A stretch of 17,486 nt of DNA from an uncultured Clostridia bacterium (GTDB lineage: Bacteria; Bacillota; Clostridia; Oscillospirales; Oscillospiraceae): positions 1 through 17,486 of the forward strand of contig CALCRH010000304.1 of the NCBI GenBank assembly GCA_937894515.1, in the 5' to 3' direction. Made by a program: the position numbers and the translations under genes. Numbering within the stretch: position 1 is the stretch's first letter; each line of letters starts with the position of its first letter. The notes under the pieces were generated by a model. The model worked only from the letters and a program-made list of their open reading frames with translations, was not told the origin of the DNA and searched no databases. Shown here piece after piece: positions 13,654-17,486 of this stretch.

Positions 13654-14010
13654 TCATTCTTCATTTTTCCATAGTCCACGCCACTCGTCCTCGGTCATGC
13701 CCAGGCTCCGCAGCTCCTGCATCACAGGGATCAGCTTTTCCTCGAGTTCTGCTTTACGTGCCGCCGTAGGGCTCTCCCCCTCGGCCACAAAGCTGCCCTT
13801 GCCGGTGACAGACACCACAAACCCCTCCTGCTCCAGTTCGGCATATGCCCGCTGAATGGTGTTGGGATTGATGGCCAGCTCTGCTGCCAGCGCCCGGACC
13901 GATGGCAGCTTCTCCCCCGGCGCCATGACCCCGGTGACCATCAGACGGCGCAGGCCATCCTTCACCTGTTCATAGATGGGTCGGCTGTCCCGATAATCTA
14001 AATGTATCAT
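13654..14010 (-). CDS. YtrA-type GntR family transcriptional regulator
   Basis: The 118-residue length and the lack of a large effector domain place it in the YtrA subfamily. The winged helix-turn-helix spans about residues 10-76: PIYEQVKDGLRRLMVTG, then LPSVRALAAELAINPNT (recognition helix region) and EQEGFVVSVTGKGSFV (wing). A short helical tail (84-118) should dimerise. The start follows AAAGGAG six to eight bases upstream. It is the first gene of the operon with the ABC ATPase and permease, the usual arrangement for YtrA repressors, which control their own operon and respond to cell-wall antibiotics in Bacillus. Its promoter overlaps an AGTGTA-N13-TACACT palindrome, so autorepression is very likely. 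Confidence 0.92.
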   Translation of the reverse strand: MIHLDYRDSRPIYEQVKDGLRRLMVTGVMAPGEKLPSVRALAAELAINPNTIQRAYAELEQEGFVVSVTGKGSFVAEGESPTAARKAELEEKLIPVMQELRSLGMTEDEWRGLWKNEE

Positions 14011-14056
14011 TTCGGTTCTCCTTTATTCTGGAGTGAACGACTCCACACCTCGCGAT

Positions 14057-14081
14057 AGTGTATTAATCGTTCTAATACACT
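14057..14081. promoter_or_regulatory. YtrA-type operator (AGTGTA-N13-TACACT)
   Basis: A perfect inverted repeat with 9-bp arms AGTGTATTA (14057-14065) and TAATACACT (14073-14081) and a 7-base centre. The outer six bases fit the spacing AGTGTA-N13-TACACT that I recall as the B. subtilis YtrA operator. It overlaps the last two bases of the -10 box and the transcription start of the GntR gene, a position that fits repression. Confidence 0.85.
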
Positions 14082-14109
14082 TATACACCGTTGTACTACT
14101 GTTTGTCAA
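14080..14109 (-). promoter_or_regulatory. Promoter of the GntR-ABC operon
   Basis: On the minus strand TTGACA (14109-14104) is followed after 18 bases by TATAAG (14085-14080). The operator at 14057-14081 covers the start site. The leader to the GntR start is about 60 bases. Confidence 0.82.
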
Positions 14110-14152
14110 GCATAAATTTTATAGCAAAAGTCCTTTTTTTTCCGGCGGATTG

Positions 14153-14161
14153 TGCTATAAT
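14153..14161 (+). promoter_or_regulatory. Extended -10 promoter of the ATP-grasp gene
   Basis: TGC-TATAAT (14153-14161) is a consensus extended -10. The -35 region (about 14133-14138) is a T-run with no clear box. Transcription would start near 14168, diverging from the GntR operon; the operator at 14057-14081 lies about 75 bases upstream of this -10. Confidence 0.65.
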
Positions 14162-14193
14162 ATAGGTATATTTTTTCCGACAAGGAGACTTCT

Positions 14194-15231
14194 ATGAAAC
14201 TTTCTTCCGTGATCCGCACCGCCATGAGCCGCCGCGATATGTTAGGTCGTGTGTGGGAATGTGCCGGAGAAGCCCACGCCATCTGCGGCAAATCCCGCGT
14301 TGCGCTTTTCCGCGATATGCTGGGTTGTGCCACCCGTTACGGTGCCGGGCCTACTGACTATATGATGTTCCGCTTCTACGAATGTTCGGAGCAGGAGCGT
14401 GCCACCTACCTCACCCGTGTCAGCTCCGCCGCTTTTGTCAAGCGGGTCAACGACCGGGCGTATTCTCCCGTCTTTAACGATAAAAACACATTCTTCGAGA
14501 AGTTCGGCGATTTGATGGGCCGTACTACTTTCGATTTGACGCAAGGCGACTTGGAAAAGTTCCGCGCGTTCATGGTCGGCAAGGATTGCGTCATGGCCAA
14601 ACCCGTAGATGCCGACTGCGGCCGGGGCATCGAGAAGCTGTACCGCAAGGATTTTGACAGCGCCGAAGCCCTGTGGGCGTATCTGAAAGACCCGGCCAAG
14701 CCCTTCGGCATCGCGGAGGAGATGCTGCAGCAGCACCCCGACATGGCTGCCCTCCACCCCGCCTCCGTCAACTGTGTCCGGGTGGCAACTTTCGTCAAAG
14801 ATGACGGTGAGCCCACCGTGATCTACGCCGCCATGAAGGCCGGCAGCGGCGGCGCACCCTGCGATAATACAGGCCGGGGCGGCGTCACCTGCCGTCTGGA
14901 TATCGACACCGGCACCACTATCTCCAACGGCCACAGCGAGGAGATGGAGGAATTTACCCACCACCCCACTACCGGCATCGCCCTGAAGGGCTTCCGAATC
15001 CCCATGGCCGCCGAGGTAAAGGCACTGGCTCTCAAGGCCGCCAGACGCTATCCCGGTTTCCGCTACGTTGGCTGGGACATCTGCATCACGCCCACCGGCC
15101 CCGTGCTCATCGAGGGCAACGACTACCCCGGCTACGATCTGGCCCAGATGCCCGACAGGGATTCCCCCCATCCCTGGCAGGGGCTCATTCCCCGCTTCAC
15201 CGAACAGGGGATCGACGTGAGTGAAAAGTAA
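14194..15231 (+). CDS. ATP-grasp enzyme, sugar-transfer-associated (ATPgrasp_ST-like)
   Basis: The 345-residue protein resembles the ATP-grasp family found near polysaccharide and cell-surface genes. Seen: a helical N-terminal part (1-85); NDKNTFFEKF with Lys98; the nucleotide-binding VMAKPVDADCGRGIEKLY (133-150); EEMLQQHP; SVNCVRVATF (191-200); GRGGVTCRLDIDTG (227-240); and the metal-binding GWDICITPTGPVLIEGND (293-310), ending in the Glu-x-Asn ligand pair. These enzymes should join a carboxylate to an amine or thiol through an acyl-phosphate, but the substrates of this branch are not established. The start follows AAGGAG, about eight bases upstream. It is divergent from the envelope-stress-type operon and has its own terminator. 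A surface-polymer role is inference from the family. Confidence 0.8.
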   Translation: MKLSSVIRTAMSRRDMLGRVWECAGEAHAICGKSRVALFRDMLGCATRYGAGPTDYMMFRFYECSEQERATYLTRVSSAAFVKRVNDRAYSPVFNDKNTFFEKFGDLMGRTTFDLTQGDLEKFRAFMVGKDCVMAKPVDADCGRGIEKLYRKDFDSAEALWAYLKDPAKPFGIAEEMLQQHPDMAALHPASVNCVRVATFVKDDGEPTVIYAAMKAGSGGAPCDNTGRGGVTCRLDIDTGTTISNGHSEEMEEFTHHPTTGIALKGFRIPMAAEVKALALKAARRYPGFRYVGWDICITPTGPVLIEGNDYPGYDLAQMPDRDSPHPWQGLIPRFTEQGIDVSEK

Positions 15232-15252
15232 AAAACGAAAAGTGAAAAATTT

Positions 15253-15287
15253 AGTATTGCGGGAATGTGTTCCCGCAATACTTTTTT
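15253..15287 (+). terminator. Intrinsic terminator of the ATP-grasp gene
   Basis: A 13-bp perfect stem, AGTATTGCGGGAA (15253-15265) with TTCCCGCAATACT (15270-15282), a TGTG loop and a T-run to 15287. It begins 22 bases after the stop codon. Confidence 0.94.
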
Positions 15288-15301
15288 GGGTATACTGCTT
15301 T

Positions 15302-15307
15302 TATAAT
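15302..15307 (+). promoter_or_regulatory. Possible -10 box of the ferredoxin gene
   Basis: A perfect TATAAT stands between the upstream terminator and the repeat cluster, and the ferredoxin gene must be expressed from somewhere after that terminator. No acceptable -35 lies 16-18 bases upstream, so the call is weak. If used, all three repeats would be in the leader. Confidence 0.35.
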
Positions 15308-15400
15308 GCGGGTCGATGTGGGCATCGACCCCTACAAATCGCGGGCGGACAGAGTCGTCCGCCCCTACGGATTGCGGGCGACCGCAAGGGCCGCCCTAAC
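15308..15400 (-). repeat. Tandem array of three GTAGGGG palindromic repeats
   Basis: Elements at 15308-15335, 15341-15368 and 15374-15400, all in the same (minus) orientation with five-base spacers, giving a period of 33. Stems: GGGTCGATG/CATCGACCC, GGGCGGAC/GTCCGCCC, and a decayed GGCGACC type with the end CTAAC instead of CTAC. Three different stem types thus sit side by side in front of the ferredoxin gene. Confidence 0.88.
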
Positions 15401-15422
15401 AAACGAAAAGGAGTGTATTCCC

Positions 15423-15617
15423 ATGAAAGCCTATGTCAATCAAAAAGCCTGTATTCGCTGCGGCCTGTGTCCCACCATCTGCCCCGAGGTCTTTTCTCTC
15501 GATGACAGCGGCTCTCCGGCACAGGCGATCACAGACGATGTGCCGAAAGAACAGGAAATTGCCGCACAGGCGGCGGCAGATTCCTGTCCCACGGAGGCAA
15601 TCGGCATCAAATCGTGA
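15423..15617 (+). CDS. Single-cluster [4Fe-4S] ferredoxin
   Basis: A 64-residue electron carrier of the Thermotoga-like type. CIRCGLC gives Cys10, Cys13 and Cys16, and DSCPTEA gives the fourth ligand Cys55. Cys20 (ICPEVF) is also conserved; in the Thermotoga protein the equivalent residue forms a disulfide with a second Cys, which is missing here, so Cys20 is unpaired. The acidic mid-region (LDDSG, ITDDV) suits docking to oxidoreductases such as PFOR, whose gene begins at the other end of this window. The start at 15423 follows AAAGGAG about 11 bases upstream. Monocistronic; no obvious terminator before the rpsO promoter. Confidence 0.93.
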   Translation: MKAYVNQKACIRCGLCPTICPEVFSLDDSGSPAQAITDDVPKEQEIAAQAAADSCPTEAIGIKS

Positions 15618-15646
15618 AAAAATACCCGATTTTTTGAAAAATTTGC

Positions 15647-15675
15647 TTTACAAGCGCCGTTTGTTGTGCTATCTT
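15647..15675 (+). promoter_or_regulatory. Promoter of rpsO
   Basis: TTTACA (15647-15652), 17 bases, then TATCTT (15670-15675) preceded by TGC, so the -10 is extended. The predicted transcript starts near 15682. Confidence 0.75.
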
Positions 15676-15681
15676 AATTAG

Positions 15682-15787
15682 GCACGTTATTGTGCGGAAA
15701 TATCGCCCCTCGACTTCGTTTGGCGGACCGTTCACCTGTCCCCCTACGCAGCGTGCGGGTAAAATTTGTGAAAGGTGGAAACACACT
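15682..15787 (+). promoter_or_regulatory. Structured rpsO leader, candidate S15 autoregulatory element
   Basis: The leader of about 105 bases holds small hairpins (GCAC/GTGC at 15682-15695; CGCC/GGCG at 15704-15725; CGCA/TGCG near 15747-15757). CACCT (15733-15737) can pair with AGGTG (15773-15777), which is the rpsO ribosome binding site. Such sequestration is how S15 represses its own mRNA in several bacteria. The pairing is seen; the regulation is inferred. Confidence 0.45.
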
Positions 15788-16054
15788 ATGATGCTGAAAG
15801 ACCAGAAGACTGCTATCATCGAGAGCAATCGTACCCATGAGACCGACACCGGTTCCCCCGAGGTTCAGGTCGCTATCCTGACCGAGCGTATCAACCAGCT
15901 GACCGCTCATCTGAAGGTTCATCCCCACGACTTCCACAGCCGCCGCGGTATGCAGATGATGATCGGTAAGCGCCGTCGTCTGCTGGACTACCTGGCAAAG
16001 AAGGACATCGAGCGTTATCGTGCCCTGATCGCCAAGCTGGGTCTGCGTAAGTAA
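15788..16054 (+). CDS. rpsO: 30S ribosomal protein S15
   Basis: Binds the 16S rRNA central domain three-way junction early in small-subunit assembly. The 88-residue length is normal. Conserved segments: THETDTGSPEVQVAILTERI, HSRRGMQMMIGKRRRLLDYL and RYRALIAKLGLRK. The first ATG of an ATGATG doublet is preferred because AAAGGTGG ends about ten bases upstream; starting at the second would lose one Met only. It is followed by a terminator and then pnp, the same gene order (rpsO-pnp) as in many bacteria. Confidence 0.98.
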   Translation: MMLKDQKTAIIESNRTHETDTGSPEVQVAILTERINQLTAHLKVHPHDFHSRRGMQMMIGKRRRLLDYLAKKDIERYRALIAKLGLRK

Positions 16055-16064
16055 TCGTGAAATC

Positions 16065-16095
16065 AGGGTGATGCGGTATCGCATCACCCTATTTT
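16065..16095 (+). terminator. Terminator after rpsO
   Basis: An 11-bp perfect stem, AGGGTGATGCG (16065-16075) with CGCATCACCCT (16080-16090), and a GTAT loop, followed by ATTTTC. The short T-run may allow partial readthrough into pnp. Confidence 0.82.
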
Positions 16096-16131
16096 CAATA
16101 TTAGCGGTGAGCCAAACACAGCATTTAGAAC

Positions 16132-16161
16132 TTGAAAGAGCGCCTGACAGACGAATAAAAT
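16132..16161 (+). promoter_or_regulatory. Possible internal promoter of pnp
   Basis: TTGAAA (16132-16137), 18 bases, then TAAAAT (16156-16161). If used, the transcript begins inside the hairpin loop and would lack the left arm, so it would escape any processing of the long hairpin. Confidence 0.4.
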
Positions 16162-16168
16162 CGCTTTT

Positions 16169-16243
16169 GTAGGGGACGATGCCCACATCGTCCCGCAAGC
16201 GGTTTGCCGAAAACGACGGGTCGATGCAGGCATCGACCCCTAC
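16169..16243. repeat. Head-to-head GTAGGGG palindromic repeats inside the rpsO-pnp hairpin loop
   Basis: Elements at 16169-16196 (stem GGGACGATG/CATCGTCCC) and, inverted, 16216-16243 (stem GGGTCGATG/CATCGACCC). The two stems differ by an A-T to T-A swap that keeps pairing. Their outer ends GTAGGGG and CCCCTAC can also pair with each other, extending the long hairpin. Confidence 0.88.
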
Positions 16244-16317
16244 GGATTTTCCCCAGACTCTCTTTCAAGTGCTAAATGGTTCGGCTCTCCGCAACACTAC
16301 GAAAAGGAGAAAAAACC

Positions 16318-17486
16318 ATGTCAACGATTATCACCAAGCGCCAGTTCCCCGGTTACCACAAGTATTCCATGGATCTGGCAGGCCGTCCCCTGACTCTCGA
16401 AGTCGGCAAGCTGGCCGAGCTGGCCAACGCCGCCGTTATGGTCGGCTACGGCGACACCCGCGTCCTCTGCACCGTGACCGCTGCCCCCCGTCCCCGTGAC
16501 GGCGTGGACTTCTTCCCCCTGAGCGTGGACTTCGAGGAGAAGATGTACTCCGTGGGCCGTATCCCCGGCAGCTTCAACCGCCGCGAGGGTCGTCCCGGCG
16601 AAAAGGGCATCCTGACCAGCCGCGTCATCGACCGCCCCATCCGTCCCCTGTTCCCCTATGATTTCCGCAACGACGTGGCGGTGATGTGCACCGTCATGTC
16701 CGTTGACCACGACTGCTCCCCCGAGGTGGCATCTCTGATCGGCGTTTCCGCCGCTCTCGCTATCTCCGACATTCCCTGGAACGGCCCCGTAGGCGCCGTG
16801 AAGATGGGTCTGGTGGACGGCAATCTGGTCATTAACCCCGATGCCGAGCAGCGCAAGGTCTCCGATCTGGACGTGACCGTGGTCTCCACCGGCAAGAAGG
16901 TGGTCATGATTGAGGCGGGCGCCAACGAAGTGCCCAACGACATGATGTTCGCCGCCATCAAGATGGCTCACGAGGAGAACCAGAAGCAGGTCGCCCTCAT
17001 CAATCAGATGGTGGAGGAGATCGGCAAGCCCAAGTTTGAGTATCCCCACGCCGACTTCGATCAGGTGCTGTTTGACACCATCGTTGCCGACTTCATGGAC
17101 GAGGCCAAGGCCGCCATGGATACCGACGACAAGAACGTCCGCGAGGCCCGCTGGAACGAGATGATCGAGCACTGGCACGAGAAGTATCTCGAGGAATTCC
17201 CCAACATGGACCAGTACCTCGACGAGATCACCTACAAGTTCCAGAAGAAGATCGTCAAGGCATGGCTGCTGCAGGGTCACCGCGTGGACGGCCGCCAGAA
17301 GAACGAGATCCGTCCGCTGGACGCCGAAGTAGGCGTTCTGCCCCGCGTACACGGCTCCGGTCTGTTCACCCGCGGCCAGACGCAGGTCCTCTCCGTCTGC
17401 ACTCTCGATACCCTGTCCGCCAATCAGAAGTTGGACACCATCTGGGAAGAGACCGAGAAGCGCTATATGCACCACTACAACTTCCC
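16318..17486 (+). CDS. pnp: Polyribonucleotide nucleotidyltransferase (PNPase), N-terminal part (cut by window end)
   Basis: Phosphorolytic 3'-5' exoribonuclease of mRNA turnover, a homotrimer. The first 389 residues are present of the usual 700 or so. Seen: the first RNase PH domain with GYGDTRVLCTVT (43-54), FFPLSVDFEEKMYSVGRIPG (65-84), and FNRREGRPGEKG followed by ILTSRVIDRPIRPLFP, carrying the RNA and phosphate-binding arginines; then the all-helical linker (about 230-330); then the second RNase PH domain beginning near GRVDGRQKNEIRPL-type sequence (HRVDGRQKNEIRPLDAEVG) and GSGLFTRGQTQVLSVCTL. The catalytic second domain, KH and S1 domains lie beyond the window. The start follows AAAAGGAG. 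Preceded by the long inverted repeat, so post-transcriptional control is likely. Confidence 0.97.
   Translation, partial: MSTIITKRQFPGYHKYSMDLAGRPLTLEVGKLAELANAAVMVGYGDTRVLCTVTAAPRPRDGVDFFPLSVDFEEKMYSVGRIPGSFNRREGRPGEKGILTSRVIDRPIRPLFPYDFRNDVAVMCTVMSVDHDCSPEVASLIGVSAALAISDIPWNGPVGAVKMGLVDGNLVINPDAEQRKVSDLDVTVVSTGKKVVMIEAGANEVPNDMMFAAIKMAHEENQKQVALINQMVEEIGKPKFEYPHADFDQVLFDTIVADFMDEAKAAMDTDDKNVREARWNEMIEHWHEKYLEEFPNMDQYLDEITYKFQKKIVKAWLLQGHRVDGRQKNEIRPLDAEVGVLPRVHGSGLFTRGQTQVLSVCTLDTLSANQKLDTIWEETEKRYMHHYNF

Larger units (their letters stand above)
16104..16292. repeat. Long imperfect inverted repeat in the rpsO-pnp gap
   Basis: Left arm 16104-16140 and right arm 16260-16292 pair over about 30 bp: 11 continuous (ACTTGAAAGAG with CTCTTTCAAGT), then seven (CATTTAG with CTAAATG), then twelve more with two mismatches, and a four-base bulge on the left. 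The 119-base loop carries two palindromic repeats. As RNA it would be a long hairpin in front of pnp, like the RNase III-processed pnp leaders of E. coli and Streptomyces. As DNA it resembles the terminal inverted repeats of a MITE, but no target duplication is visible. Confidence 0.8.

Noticed and set aside
13470..13769. Plus-strand frame with a duplicated VGATLAVAR peptide
   Set aside because: The peptide is the translation of the two tandem DNA repeats and the rest is antisense to the GntR gene; not a real protein repeat.
15308..15400. Possible CRISPR array of three units
   Set aside because: The units are different palindrome subtypes with five-base spacers, so it is not repeat-spacer architecture.
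16104..16292. Insertion sequence with terminal inverted repeats
   Set aside because: No transposase frame fits in the 119-base loop and no target duplication flanks the arms; kept only as a MITE alternative to an RNA hairpin.

Overview
The window reads as a chromosomal segment from a moderately GC-rich anaerobic Firmicute (Clostridia), most likely an Oscillospiraceae-type gut bacterium. The evidence is an N-terminal pyruvate:ferredoxin oxidoreductase, a small 4Fe-4S ferredoxin, an ileS gene behind a T-box leader, strong AAGGAGG ribosome binding sites, and many short GTAGGGG...CCCGC palindromic repeats between genes. The taxonomy is an inference from gene content and style. No 16S or other decisive marker is present. 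No CRISPR array, insertion sequence, tRNA, rRNA or prophage gene was seen.

Layout. 1-547 (-): the start of nifJ (PFOR), with a well-formed promoter, a 5' UTR hairpin and an upstream palindrome resembling a Rex site. 826-5531 (+): comM, thiI, cinA and a small three-helix membrane protein, probably one transcription unit, with palindromic repeats on both sides of thiI. 5540-8730 (+): promoter, isoleucine T-box riboswitch, ileS and its terminator. 8835-10140 (+): a CofE-like (F420-0:glutamate ligase family) gene with its own promoter and a terminator that also serves the opposite strand. 14110-10151 (-): a five-gene operon of YtrA-type GntR repressor, ABC ATPase, ABC permease with a large C-terminal soluble domain, a 29-residue membrane peptide, and a DUF4358-like lipoprotein. 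Its promoter overlaps an AGTGTA-N13-TACACT operator. 14153-15287 (+): a divergent ATP-grasp enzyme with its own terminator. 15423-15617 (+): ferredoxin. 15647-16090 (+): rpsO with promoter, leader and terminator. 16104-17486 (+): a long imperfect inverted repeat, then the start of pnp, cut by the window end.

How the genes work together. Most are housekeeping: competence/recombination helicase, tRNA thiolation, NMN deamidation, Ile-tRNA charging under tRNA-sensing control, ribosomal S15, PNPase, and pyruvate and ferredoxin redox chemistry. The accessory part is the YtrA-like ABC operon. By analogy to Bacillus ytr it should respond to cell-envelope stress, but here it carries a translationally coupled micro-protein and a lipoprotein instead of the Bacillus downstream genes. 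The most striking non-genic signal is a family of 15 repeats of about 28 bp. They share their ends but have several different stems related by compensatory base changes, and all lie between genes. Two of them sit inside the loop of the long hairpin between rpsO and pnp.
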